NCBI GenBank assembly: GCA_023313575.1
Contig: JAJTTP010000002.1
Location: 2,914,001-2,978,000 of the forward strand
Origin: Eutypella sp. D-1
Lineage: Eukaryota; Ascomycota; Sordariomycetes; Xylariales; Diatrypaceae
Reading direction: 5' to 3'
Length of the DNA stretch: 64,000 nucleotides
Both the position numbers and the translations under genes were made by a program. Numbering within the stretch: position 1 is the stretch's first letter; each line of letters starts with the position of its first letter. Below, piece after piece: positions 23,164-34,528 of this stretch. The notes beneath the pieces were generated by a model. That model was given only the letters and a program-made list of their open reading frames with translations. It did not search any database and was not told the DNA's origin.

Positions 23164-23367
23164 TCACCTACGTCCTTCTCCCTTGAGGACGCCTGAATCG
23201 GGCACATGTGCCAGTTGATGAAGCCACCACGCTCCCCAGAAGTTCTCGATGTCGAGAACTGTCTTACCATTGACGTACTTCCAATCTAGGGCCGTCTGCT
23301 TTTCAATCACATGGACGAGAAGCGAGGAAGCCAACTTACGCTCTGTTTCACCGACGGGTGTTCTAGA
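23164..23367 (-). pseudogene. Possible orphan coding fragment, family not recognised
   Basis: A minus-strand open stretch of about 67 codons without an ATG reads like real protein, including ETERKLASSLLVHVIEKQ and a tryptophan-rich part with ENFWGAWWLHQLAHVPDS. It is bounded by stops on both sides. It could be one exon or a relic of a lost gene. I cannot assign it to a family. Confidence 0.3.
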
Positions 23368-23475
23368 TCAGTCCTTATAGCAACGGAGAAGAATGCCCGG
23401 TCTCTGGGGTTGCAATGCTGAGACATGCTGGCTTGATATGTCGGTACAATGTGCCTACATGCGCACTTCGCGTGG

Positions 23476-23484
23476 CATATATAT
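23476..23484 (+). promoter_or_regulatory. TATA-like element upstream of the WSC gene
   Basis: CATATATAT lies about 115 bases before the ATG at 23598 and is flanked on both sides by CGCG. Position and sequence suit a core promoter. Confidence 0.45.
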
Positions 23485-23597
23485 CGCGGGTGGGATTCTT
23501 CAGATGGAGAGAATGAAAGTCTGTGATTATCGTCTCATTCGCCGGTAGATTCTGACGTAGAACTGCACAGCTCAGTCTGTCGAAATCAGCTATCAAT

Positions 23598-26084
23598 ATG
23601 GGCAATCTCAATTACACCTTTCTCCGTCTGCTGGTAGCCTCACATGTCTTCATTGGCGGGGTTGACGCCTTTTGGCGCATGAACTGCGGCATCATCCAAA
23701 CCGGCCGTCTTGACCCTATAGTGTGGCCGGGCAGGGTAGCGTCGCACGTGCACAAAGTCTCAGGCGCAAGCAACTTCGGCCTCTCCAACACCTACGAGGA
23801 CTTGTCGGCCTCGCAGTGCACCTCGTGCGAGATCCAGGCCGATAAGTCGGCGTACTGGACGCCCCAGCTCTACTACCAACACGCCGATGGCACCTTCGAG
23901 ACGGTTCCCAACAGCGGTACCGTGGTCTACTACCTGGGACGAGGGGAGAACCGCTCGAACATAGAGCCGTTCCCGCCAGGCTTCAAGATGTTATCCGGCG
24001 ACCCGACCCTCCGCGGCAATGATACCAACGCCAGGACGTACTCGGATGCCAGCAAGAATATCCGAGGACGCCCACTCTCGGACCGCGTCTCGTTTGCGTG
24101 CCTGGACAGCTCTGGCCCCATGGCCGAGCAGAACTACATGTTCCGCACGGACTGCGACAACGGGATGCGCGCCCAGGTGCAATTCCCCTCATGTTGGGAC
24201 GGCCGGGACTATCAGCCCGACCAGTCGCACGTTGCCCAGATGTCGAAGATCGACAACGGGGTCTGTCCGCCGACGCACCCGCGCCAGCTGATCCACCTGT
24301 TCTTCGAGGTCATCTATGGCGTCAACGACGTGCAGAAGGAGGCGGGCGGGCGGTTCGTGTTCTCGAACGGCGACCCCACGGGCTTCAGCTTCCACGCCGA
24401 TTTCATGAACGCCTGGGACGAGACGGTCCTGCGGGACGCCATCGACCAGTGCGTCAACAACGATAGTCTCAACGGCGTCATATCCGCGTGCCCGCCCCTA
24501 GCCAGGTCGCAGACCCCGTATTTCTCCACTAACTGTCCCGAGCGGCCGGCGATCGTCAACGAAAAGGTCAAGGGGATATTACCCGTGCTTCCGGGTTGCA
24601 ATCCCGTGACGGAGGGCACTATTCGAGCCACAACACCTTCCTGTCCCGGCCAGGTAACGCCCTCGGTTAACGATGTGCCCAAGGACTCGGCCGTCGCCCC
24701 CTATAACCCGGCTAAGGGTGACAAGCTCGGAAGCGGTCCGTGGTCCTTCGCCGGCTGCGTGGCGGACTCGGGCAACCCGAGGCCACTGAACGACTACTCG
24801 TCCAATGGCGACGACATGACGATTGAGAAGTGCGTATCAACCTGCCAGCAGCAGGCTCTACCGCTCGCCGGGCTCGAATACTCGCGCGAATGCTTCTGCG
24901 GCAAGACTCTCGGCTCCGCGACCGCGAACAACTGCACGGGCATCCCGCAGATGGTGTGCGCGGGCAACGCCACGGAGTGGTGCGGAGCGGGGGGTCTACT
25001 ATCGGTATGGAACGACACGTCGTACAGGGCGCCGGAACCGCTGGTGCCGGGCCAGACACGCATCAACAACGGCAGCGCGACGTACGCGGGATGTCTCCGG
25101 GAGCCGGCCGGCGCGCGCGCGCTCACGGGCGCCAGCACCGTCGACGCCTCCGCCATGACCAACGAGGCCTGCGCCACCTTCTGCGCTACGCGCGGCTACG
25201 CCCTCGCCGGCACCGAGTACAGCCAGGAGTGTTTCTGCGGCGACCGCGCCGCCACCGGCGCCACGAACCTCACTGATATCTCGCAGTGCGACATGCGCTG
25301 CAGCGGCGACAGGCGGAGCATGTGCGGCGGCGCGGGCAAGCTCAGCGTCTGGAACCTCGGCAAGAAACCTAGTGGTGGTGGTGGCGACGGCACCGCACCC
25401 GGTACCAAGACGGCGGCTAACGGCACCGCGACGTACATCGGGTGCTACACGGACGGCACCGGGGGCGTGCGCACGCTGGACCGCGCCGCGTACGCCAGCG
25501 ACGCGATGACGGTGGACGCGTGCGCGTCGTACTGCCAGGGCCGGAACTACGCGCTGTTCGGCGTCGAGTACGGGCGCGAGTGCTACTGCGGGAACGCGGT
25601 CGCGGCCCCCGCCTTCGTCGCAGGCTCCGACGCCGAGTGCGCCATGCCGTGCCGCGGCGACCCCGCCCAGATCTGCGGCGCCGCCTCCCGTATCTCCCTC
25701 TGGAACAACACCCTGTACGTACCGACCCGGAGCCCGCCCACCGTCGGCGGCGTCGGCGGCAGCGCGCAGTTCGCGTATCTTGGGTGCTACGCCGAGGGGT
25801 CGGGCGGGAGGGCGCTGGGCAGGTCGCCCGCTGCGGGCAGTAGGAGCGATACCACCAGCGACGCGCGGATGACGGTTGAGTTGTGCGCCGCGTACTGTTC
25901 TGGGAAGGGGTACGGGTACATGGGTGTCGAGTACGGGCGGGAGTGCTTCTGCAACAGCGAGGGCCCCGTCAACGGCGCCGCTAGGGCTCCCGAGGCCGAC
26001 TGCGGCATGACTTGCGCCGGCGACCTTACGGAGTGGTGCGGTGGTCCGAATCGCATCAATGTGTATAAATCCAGCAGCTTGTAG
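23598..26084 (+). CDS. Secreted DUF1996 protein with four WSC domains
   Basis: A single 828-residue open frame. Residues 1-24 form a signal peptide, probably cut after the GGVDA segment. Residues about 25-300 are a DUF1996 domain (FWRMNCGIIQTGRLDPI, then VASHVHKVSGASNF). Four WSC domains follow at about 380-470, 494-590, 611-705 and 725-823, each with the cysteine pattern of AGC/IGC/LGC, AMTNEAC or MTVDAC, EYSRECFCG and CAGNATEWCG types. WSC domains are cysteine-rich modules thought to bind cell-wall glucans; some act in stress sensors, others in extracellular enzymes. There is no transmembrane helix or GPI-anchor tail (it ends in KSSSL), so the product is probably a soluble wall or secreted protein rather than a sensor. 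DUF1996 has no firmly known function. Codons are strongly GC-ending, giving a long antisense shadow frame that I do not regard as a gene. Confidence 0.93.
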   Translation: MGNLNYTFLRLLVASHVFIGGVDAFWRMNCGIIQTGRLDPIVWPGRVASHVHKVSGASNFGLSNTYEDLSASQCTSCEIQADKSAYWTPQLYYQHADGTFETVPNSGTVVYYLGRGENRSNIEPFPPGFKMLSGDPTLRGNDTNARTYSDASKNIRGRPLSDRVSFACLDSSGPMAEQNYMFRTDCDNGMRAQVQFPSCWDGRDYQPDQSHVAQMSKIDNGVCPPTHPRQLIHLFFEVIYGVNDVQKEAGGRFVFSNGDPTGFSFHADFMNAWDETVLRDAIDQCVNNDSLNGVISACPPLARSQTPYFSTNCPERPAIVNEKVKGILPVLPGCNPVTEGTIRATTPSCPGQVTPSVNDVPKDSAVAPYNPAKGDKLGSGPWSFAGCVADSGNPRPLNDYSSNGDDMTIEKCVSTCQQQALPLAGLEYSRECFCGKTLGSATANNCTGIPQMVCAGNATEWCGAGGLLSVWNDTSYRAPEPLVPGQTRINNGSATYAGCLREPAGARALTGASTVDASAMTNEACATFCATRGYALAGTEYSQECFCGDRAATGATNLTDISQCDMRCSGDRRSMCGGAGKLSVWNLGKKPSGGGGDGTAPGTKTAANGTATYIGCYTDGTGGVRTLDRAAYASDAMTVDACASYCQGRNYALFGVEYGRECYCGNAVAAPAFVAGSDAECAMPCRGDPAQICGAASRISLWNNTLYVPTRSPPTVGGVGGSAQFAYLGCYAEGSGGRALGRSPAAGSRSDTTSDARMTVELCAAYCSGKGYGYMGVEYGRECFCNSEGPVNGAARAPEADCGMTCAGDLTEWCGGPNRINVYKSSSL

Positions 26085-26532
26085 AGATGTAGAATGTCCG
26101 TCTATGTTGTTATAATAATGTATTCTTTTCTTATTCTTCAAGCTATATTAACCATCTCATGACAGTGCGTTGGGAAGAGGTTAAAAGAAAATGAAGGACT
26201 TGGCAAGATGGTATGAATATCTACATATATATATATATGCACACTCCTATTATAATATGATCATAGTTTCGCTCCTCAGCTCAACGTTTCTATCAGTATG
26301 CCCTGGTCTCATAATTGCAATCATGTACGTTGAAGACTGATTCCAGAATATACAAGTGCGCGAAGACCAGACCTCCTTCACCTGGCTATATATACCTTGT
26401 CCACATAACAGAGAGTACTCCTCCGTAACGAATAACCATAGTACCGTAACTTAAAGAAAAAAAAATCTCCTATGGAATTATGCGGATATAAGGGCAATAA
26501 ACCCTTTCCCACCGTACTACCTCCCCCCCCCC
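26085..26532. other. Convergent 3' flanks, short TA repeat
   Basis: The 448 bases between the WSC gene and the aquaporin gene hold a TATATATATATA run near 26225 and A-rich stretches, with no gene. Confidence 0.5.
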
Positions 26533-28165
26533 TCAGTCGCGAGCCGCTGCAGCCTCCAATTCCAGCCCGGCGGAGAACGACTCGGGCGTACCATCGACAA
26601 CGGAACTGCGTCGGCGTTCGCGCTCGCGCTCATACGACGGGGAGGGCGCGGCGGCGTCGCCCGCAGCCGCAGGCGCCGCGCTCTCATCGCGGGGGCGATC
26701 GGCGCTATCGAGGGGCTGGTGGTGATGGTGGGAGGTAGTGGTAGCAGTAGCCGTGACAGAGGAGGCCTTGCGGAGGTCCTCGAGGGGCGCGTCGCCGGGC
26801 TCGTCCTGGCCCGGGTTGACGGTCTCGTACTCGAGCGCCTTGATGAGCACGTAGAAGCCCGTCGCTAGCAGCGAGCCCAGCAGCGGCCCCGCCCAGTAGA
26901 TCCAGTGGTACCCCGGGAACTCGCCCGTCACTACCGCCGGCCCGAAACTGCGCGCTGGGTTTAGACTGCCGCCCGTGTAGTATACGCCCCTGTTATTAGG
27001 GGGGCATGGGAGAGACAGGGGGGGTGTTGGTTAGTATATGTTCATCTGGTACAAGAGTTCTGTGGTGGAAACGGGAAAGAAGGGTATGAGGGTGGGCTGG
27101 AGGTGGAAGGGAAATAGGGGGCTTCTCACATCATCTCCGCGATAAAAAGTGACAGCCCAATGCCAACGGGCGCGATGAAAGTAGCACGGTGCTTCTCGCT
27201 CGCGAGCATGAATATAGCGAAGACGAGTTGGGCGGTAAGGAACATCTCGATGAAGAGGCCGCGTGCGACGCTGGTGCCGCCGGCAAGCGCGGTGCCGACC
27301 TTAAGCGGGCCGGGCGTGAGACCCGCGACGACGGCCGCCGCAGCAATAGCGCCGACGATCTGCGCAAGCACCACCAGCAGCCCGCGCACGTACCCCAGGG
27401 AGCCGACGAGCACCATGGCGAGCGCGACGGCCGGGTTGAACAGCCCGCCGCTCACGCGGAAGAACACCCACGCGTTCACCGCCAGCGACATGCCGAACGC
27501 CAGCGCGATGAACTGCAGGCGTGCCGGGTCCGATCCCAGGTCCGCTGGTAGTGCGTCGCCGGCCCGCGGCGGCCCCACGTTCACCGCGTTCGTGCCTCCG
27601 AAGGCGAAGAGCAGGAACATGAACGTCCCTGCGAACTCGCTCGTCGCGGCCACGATGTCTGGAAAATAGGAACTCCACGCGGTTCGTTCCCTGGGTTAGC
27701 GGACGGGAAGGACTATTTCTTTTCTTTGACGGAATAACGGGGGTGATGATGAATAGTGAGAGGGGCATGGATTTCTTTTACGCACTGCGTTGCGAATAAT
27801 TAGCATGGCCATAAACTTATTTACGTGGTATGAAAAATGAAAAAAGGCTACCAACGGCCGTTTAAGTTGATGTAAGGTGAGGAGATGTCTCTAGTCCCCT
27901 GAACCCCCCCTTTCACACACACAGGAGAGAAAAGAGAAATACCGAACGAAATGAAACATAGAATCACAACACAGTATACGTACCGATTTTTGATCTTCAA
28001 CGGGAACATGTTCAGGAGCCTCATGTGCTGGTGATGCAGGGACTCCCTCGCGGCCTCCTTCCGGCTCTTCTGCTGCTGGTCGGACGGTGACGGCCGCCGG
28101 TTCCTCCAGGGCAGGTGGAAGTGCGCCTTGTATGACGCGCCTTCCATCGTCGAGGGGCCCCTCAT
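26533..28165 (-). CDS. Aquaporin / major intrinsic protein
   Basis: Three minus-strand exons, 27984-28165, 27130-27690 and 26533-26989, give 399 residues. The joined start of exon 2 reads [16 protein letters not shown], which is the usual entry to helix 1 in fungal MIPs. Both pore signatures are intact: [10 protein letters not shown] in loop B and [12 protein letters not shown] in loop E, with the arginine after the second NPA that lines the selectivity filter. Six hydrophobic segments fit the MIP fold. It should be a water (or small solute) channel in the plasma or vacuolar membrane. The hydrophilic N-terminus is about 60 residues; the C-terminal tail is about 100 residues and carries a His run, acidic patches and a RERERRRSS basic patch, a plausible regulatory region. 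Intron 1 is 293 nt, the longest clear intron in the window. The ATG at 28165 keeps the longest in-frame N-terminus. Confidence 0.9.
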
Positions 28166-29799
28166 GACGGTGTCGTCGGGTGAGCACAGGTGTTTGAATT
28201 AGATATGCGAGGGCGTGGGTTGTGGGAGTAGCGTTTTTTGGTTGTTTTGCTATGCGGAATTGTGTCGAGTAGTTGACGGGGGATATATACCGATCTTTGG
28301 AAGGTATATATATACGTCCTGAGAGAGGGCGATGTTGATTCAGGAAACGACGGGCCTGTATTCTCCATGAGTTTTTAGACTCGAGAGAGAGCACACAACA
28401 CTCACGACTCCGCGGGTTGTCAAGTTACATAACTAAGGTAGGTAGGTAGCTTGGTTAATACCACGTGAACGAAGACCGATGACGACGACGTCAGTTTATG
28501 TTTATTGGCGTTACCTAGCGGGGCCATAACCATGCCGAAGGGACGATGTCAACACTTCGAAGCCCGCTGGTATACAGTTGTTAGTTACTATGTAACATCG
28601 AAGACAACTACTAATGACGAGTACCAGACCACCCGGCAGTTCGGTTCCCTAGCCAGCACATGAAGCCCAACATACCCCATCGGCGCCGGTCTGAGTGAGT
28701 AAACCCGCTCAACTCATCAACTAATCATTGGTCTGCTCTATCTAATACCCACCTACCTAGGTAGGTAGTCATTTCGTCACCGCGCCAGAGGCTCCGTGAG
28801 CTGTGTCGTTCCCGATATTAGAGTTCGGGGCCGCCAGATTAGCCGCGAGGTTAAAAAGAGGGATGATATTCTCTGATATAATTCTCTCCTCTGATATAGA
28901 AGCCAGCCACGAATGACATCAGAAGCTGGTTCTTGCTAAGTCTGCTCCTCTTCCTACCCTTGATCGAGGATCTATCTACCCATTGGGGGGGGAGGGGGGA
29001 GGGGAGTGTTTGTGAAGACTTCTCGTGTATTGTTTTGGAATGCTCCACAGCCGTCGCGAGACGCTGAAGAGGCTCTTTTTAATAATCACAAATACGGGCA
29101 GGCAAAATACCTGGGTCAACGTACCTACTTCGAGCTACAAAGGCAGGGGAGGTTTCAGAAGGAGCCTTAAGACAGATGATCACTTTGGAACAGCGTATAA
29201 AAATGTGATATGGAACCCCCCCCCCCTTTTTAAAATCACAGGTAAAATCAGAGCAACAGTTTCAGGGGCGCAATTCTAGTATTGCAATGCTATGCTGTGT
29301 ATTGTATTGCCATGTACGCGAGAAGGAAAAACAAACAACAACCATCAAACCCCGCAAACCCACACGCACACACATAACTGCCGTCATCGTAGTAGTAAAA
29401 GCCCCATCCATCCTCCTTTTTAAAAAAGGGGGGGCATATAACAAAGCACCTGAAACTCCATCCATGATTTGTTCTTCCCCTTCAGAAGAGGCACGCCCTG
29501 AGACGACTTAACCTCTCAAAGTCGAAAATGCGACGACGCCATCGAGATCGTTAAAATGGGCGACCCGGAACTTCGGGGAAAAAAAAAGAGAAACTTGAAT
29601 GCTTCGCTAGCAATGTTTTCGCGCGGAAACCTTTTTTTCGGGGCTGAAAAATGATCTCTCCTCGGTCTTCATGCTCCAGCCGGTCTAAAACTATGTACAA
29701 TTCTATTCTCCGCGACCAGAGATGGGAGATGAGATGTAAATCCACGGTCGATCGAAACCCGGTTTTACCCAACCGACTCCGCTTCAGAAGTGAAGTCGA
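28166..29799. other. Intergenic with TATA box and 16-bp palindrome
   Basis: Holds the aquaporin promoter (TATATATATA at 28305-28314, about 140 bases before its ATG) and a perfect 16-bp palindrome ACCTACCTAGGTAGGT at 28751-28766. A run of GGTA repeats lies at 28437-28449 and G-rich tracts at 28985-29007. No gene is supported. Confidence 0.5.
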
Positions 29800-31814
29800 T
29801 TAGAGCTCGTCCAGGTTCGGACGCGGTTGGAATTTCCACGTCCGCGGACTGACCGGCAGCCCGACGAAGAATTGCCAGACCCGCCATAGCTCGGAAGTAA
29901 CAATTTCGTAACTAGCGGGCCCAGTTAGCTTCACGGGTTTGTAATATGCGGGTAACACGTAGTAGATTGTTTGGGTCTGAAGCGTTGGGAAAGAAGGGGG
30001 GGGGGGAGAAGGTGAGAGACTCACAGTGCACCTGGGAAGCGCGCATAGCTCTTGAGCACGGCCCTCAAGGCCTTTTTGACGAGCTCGAGCTCCTCGAAGA
30101 AGGCCTCGCCCACGGTCTCAGATTCACGGCGCGGCTCTTTCTTAGGCGGCCGGTCCGCCTCAGCCTCCGACTCGCCGTCCCAGTCGTAATCGTCGTCGTC
30201 CACTTCGACACCGGTATCCGCGGCCCTCTCGTCGGAGTGACTCGGCGGCTGGCCCTCGGCGTGTTCGCGCCTCGCCTTGTCGCGGATCTCGTCGGCGTGG
30301 TGACTCTCGTCGGCCTCGACCATTCCCCTGAACTTGCGGAGCGCTTCCATAGAGCTGCTCAATCGCGCGTACAGGTTGAAGAGTGCCACGAGCTCGGTGC
30401 GCTTCAGGTCAGGCACCTCGAGACCCTCATTGTCGAACTCGAACAGGATCTTCAACGCAGCGCCGTACCCGGCGGTCTGCAGCTTGCCCCAGAGCCGGCA
30501 CTTGTCGCAGCCGACACAGTCCATGATCCGACTGACGTTTCGGAACCGGTTTCGGAAGTCCTCCTTCAGAGACGGGCCTTCGCCGTTCACGAACATGAGG
30601 CTCTCGTCCAGCGTCTGAGGTACCGAAGCGGCCCCCTCGGTCACCGCGAGAACCTTGGCCTTCGTGGCAACGTCTTGATCCAGGTCTCCAAGGCAGAAAG
30701 TGTACTTCTGCAGGGCGTCGCCTAGTTTCGCAATCGCCCGAGTGACCAGCGCGTAGTTGAAATATAAGTTGGAGATACGCTCGGGGTGGGTGTGAAGTCG
30801 GTTCATGTAGCACGCAACGTTAGGCTGCCACTCGCCAGTGGTCTGGTTCAGGAAGTCCCAGCAAAGATGAGTGCTGATGCTCGCGTGCATACCGGACATG
30901 ACACGGTAGAAGACGCGCTTCTCGAGACACTCCTCGGTGTCCATATCAGTCTGTGTCAATGAATTGGCGGGCACCTGGTAATGCTGCTGGACTATCTGCT
31001 GTCGCTCTGCGTCCTTGAGGACGGCACGGAAATCCATCTGCGCGGGGTTTCCAAGCAGGGATTGAGCACCCAGAGCAGCCGAATGGGGGAACGAAGACTT
31101 CTGGAAACAGTTCTCCCGGTAGATGGCATCCCAGACCATCCTGGCCGAGTCTCCGGTGTAACCGGTGAACCGTTCCGGGTTATGGACCAAGCTCACATAG
31201 TCACCCTTCGCGCTCACGCCCTCATCGTCGGGAATACAGTAATCTCGCTCGTCGCATTCGTCATCGTACTCGACCACACAGCTCTCCCCTACATCCTCGC
31301 CAAGAAGACCTTGTAGAGGCCGTTTGGGGCGTTCTTTCTGGAGTTTCTTTCCGGGGTGTCCGGCTTTAGGCCCCTCGAGCTTACCAAGTTCGCTCGCCCT
31401 CCATATTTTCGGTATCTCATCCTCATCATCTAACGTCTCGACAGCGCAGGCAATGTTGCCGCACATGCCATTCTCGTCGTCCCAGAAGGGGCATTTTTTG
31501 TGGAAGAGGTTTACGCGATAGTGGGAGAAGAAGTCGGTATTCCGGGTCAGGTCGTCAACGGCGGGTTTCAACTTCCGGTTCAGAGTCTCTAGGGTAGAAT
31601 AGGAGGCACAGGCGTCAGAGACGATGGCCTTGGGAGAGATCTGGTAGATATCGTTAGAAAAGGCCGAAGAATACTGGGCGTGCGGCGAAAGAGGCGTCTC
31701 TGATGCCAGGCTAGTGGCCGGGAGAGAGAGCAGAGAGAGCAGAGAGGGGGAGAGTAAGAGCGGGAGTGAGAAGGAGGATACAATGGTAGTTAGGGAATTC
31801 ATCGAGAGTGACAT
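29800..31814 (-). CDS. ERO1: Endoplasmic reticulum oxidoreductin ERO1
   Basis: Two minus-strand exons, 30025-31814 and 29800-29911, give 633 residues. A signal peptide covers roughly the first 35-40 residues. The shuttle cysteine pair appears as CGNIAC (about residues 115-120) and the FAD-proximal active site as CVGCDKC (about 430-436). Other ERO1 signatures are GYTGDSARMVWDAIYRENCF, SGMHASISTHLCWDF and YFNYALVTRAIAKL. ERO1 is the FAD-dependent ER oxidase that re-oxidises protein disulfide isomerase and so drives disulfide formation in secreted proteins. An acidic, charged stretch (residues about 520-570) precedes the C-terminus. The terminal exon begins at an acceptor preceded by a perfect GCTAAC branch point and ends in LDEL, resembling K/HDEL ER-retention signals. 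The first in-frame ATG (31814) was taken as start. Confidence 0.93.
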
Positions 31815-31934
31815 ACTGCGCAAGCGTCATCCTGGGCGCTGCTGCTTTGGCAATGGACAGAACCACCCCAAAGTGAAAATAGGGATATGTAGAAGAGTTT
31901 AGAGGCAGCTTTCATGACGGCAAAAGATCGTCAG

Positions 31935-31966
31935 AGGCGGCAAGGCGGCAAGGCGGCAAGGCGGCA
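31935..31966. repeat. Short tandem repeat, 8-bp AAGGCGGC unit, about four copies
   Basis: Four nearly complete, identical GGCGGCAA/AAGGCGGC units sit about 120 bases upstream of the ERO1 start, in its promoter or leader. Confidence 0.75.
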
Positions 31967-34528
31967 GGTGGGTGGTAGATACTATGTAGGTTATGGCCAA
32001 GAACGATTCTACGAAGAAAGTGACTCGTGTCCTTTTCGAATTCTAGACCGTCGGGGGGGATCAATGGGCAAATGGGCAATGCGATCACCGGGACAGACAC
32101 ACCGGGGCAGACAAAGACACATAAAGAGCCGGGGACAATATTAGGTAGGAAGTAGTTAAGGATGTTACCCTCCAAGACCTTCCAAATGACAAGACAAGTC
32201 AAGTGAGAGTGAGAGAAACAAGGGTGGGGGAGGGGTGACGATGGGGATGGAGAAGATCGTTTGATCTGGAGAGAAGAAATCCCGGTTGACTTGAGTTGAA
32301 CTGACTGGCTGGCTAAATACAGGATGAGCTTAAATAACTTCAATGTTATAAATATGTACAGGAGCACGGAGGAAGTTTATATGGAAGTCGGCGATATAAG
32401 ACAAGTAAAAATGTAGGTATGTAAGCGGGAAGGTACAATACAGGACAGATCAATGAATTGACATTATGGCCAGATATTTTGACAGATCATATGTTATCCC
32501 AGTTGTCCCAGTCGCGACTGGCTTACGATTATTCCATTCAAATCGTATTCAATGTACCTAGATGCTTCGATTAGGTACGCTATACGCTCGCGATAAGGAC
32601 ACCTGGGCAACTGCCTGTTTAGGTACGTACTGAAGTATGTATGTACATACCTAAATGGGTTGGGTCGGGTAGTAGCAATCCAGGGTCCGGTATGCAGCCC
32701 TGGAAGGACCCAGTACGGCACATACTTAGCATAGCATCCATAAATAGCTTGGAAGTTACACAGAGTTACATAATATATAACCTTGTTGGTTTCCCGTTAA
32801 CCCTCCCTTGCGCTGGGCTGGCTGGCTGGGCTGGCTGAGGAAAGCGCGAATCATGAGGAGTATGGAGAGTCAAAAAGAGATTACCGTGGCAGCCTGATGG
32901 ACGTCATAATTGCTGGCAATTGCCCAGGTGGCTAGTACCAGGCCAGGCACTACCGATAAGCAAATAAGACATTCTCGATAACTAAGACCTTAGAGTAGAC
33001 TAAAATGTACTGGTTAATAAGCCAACTGATTTGTAAGTAAGAGCCGAATATTCAGGTGCTCCCGACTGAAGTCCTTATTATGCTTTAGGTAAATATCTGA
33101 ACAATCCCTTGTTGTCCCGACTATCCCGCTCACTAGGCCACGGGCGCCGCTATAGGGGATGGGCCGGCTTCGCGACGCCGGTGGTAAGATGACCATCCGT
33201 ACAGTCAGTAGTTCCGTGATATGAGCAATGATAATGATGATATAGAGGGCAGAAAGGCTAAGACCCATTTATAGATATAGCTACCAAGGGCAATAAGGCC
33301 TGTAGGCCCTGGCACTTTTGGTGAGCGTTACCAGAGTACTGTGTACTTAAGTATACTGCGATCTTATTGCCAGCTTCTTCTCCGAAAACTAGCGTCGTCA
33401 CAGCATGCGATAGCCATGTGGAAGAGAGGGAAGAACGGAAGGGTAGATGGGTATATATATGAATACATGTAGGGGGGAAGATGGAAATCACGTCTCCGTG
33501 ATACGACTAAGCCAAGATTCCATCTAATACACCTGCTCTCACACACAACAACGGCCAGTACTTGGTAGCCGATTGAACGGGTGTGCCGCCTCGTGTAAAG
33601 GGTTTAGCTATCGCGGCTGGTTCCGGAGACGTTGGTTCCCGCTCGGTTGCTTCGGCCCCTTACTTTATATAAAAGCTGGGGTCTATCCCACGAATAGGTT
33701 AGTTCCTAAGGTCGCATAAGGGGCAACAAGACCCTTTGTCTTCAGCAACTCCCGGGCCGTTCGGACGGTTACCACGCCCTTACTGTCTGTCATTCCTCCA
33801 ATCCCCGAATTATATCATCCAACTCAGTCAAAAACGAAATATATCTCCATAATATGTGGCACTGCCTACATAGAGAAGAGGAAACTTCGAGAGTGAGGAA
33901 ACCCGACTCACGCAACACTCGCGCCTCTAAATGAGGCATATGCGGGTGAGTACTATAAGGGCATGGCATGGTCTACATATACGACGTTATTCGGGGAGGC
34001 GCGGAAGGACTAGTCGGAAGACCGTGGGTCCGTATACATAACATAGAAAGGCATGATATCCACTTCTCCCGCTCGTTGACATTTCCGCGAAGGGGAAGGT
34101 CTTTGAACGGAGGATATATACATAAGGCCGCTTTCCGCGAGAGCTGTGTAGCCGGGAGCACGAGGTACCGCGAGACATGGCTGTGTGCACCGTCACACAC
34201 ACACACGACCAAATAACCAACGTCGTACACCGACCCGATACTCTAACAGAGAATCTCATTAAGTGGCTTATGACAAAACGTAAGACTACACCCGACATAG
34301 CTATAAAAAAGTATGTGCAATATATACGAAATCGGAAACCCCTCTGCTTTGCCCTCCCGGCCACGTTTTGGTGTCATGTCCAGCCTGTCAACGGACGATA
34401 CACACCAGTTCGTCCAGCTTAATGAAGATCATATCACAATAAGTTACATCTGAGATCATCTCGAGTCAAGTTCGCGAAGGGGGACCGATCCGATGCAGAT
34501 CGCCCGCTAAGTTGACATCCGCGGGGTT

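Larger units (their letters stand above)
21912..23597. other. Divergent promoter region between PX gene and WSC gene
   Basis: This 1.7-kb stretch holds both promoters. It also contains a possible broken coding fragment on the minus strand (23164-23367) and a TATA-like box at 23476-23484. No intact gene is supported. Confidence 0.5.

Noticed and set aside
24999..26141. 380-codon open frame antisense to the WSC-protein gene
   Set aside because: It is a by-product of GC-ending codons in the sense gene. Its sequence is low-complexity (Ala, Arg, Val, Gly) with no domain, while the sense strand has clear WSC cysteine motifs.
29940..30024. Alternative ERO1 3' end using the acceptor near 29952
   Set aside because: That acceptor gives the wrong phase with the strong GTGAGT donor. 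The acceptor at 29912-29915 has a perfect branch point and keeps the frame.
33540..33800. Possible rRNA or structured RNA because the sequence differs in composition from its flanks
   Set aside because: I could not match it to conserved rRNA segments or fold a tRNA; no support beyond composition.
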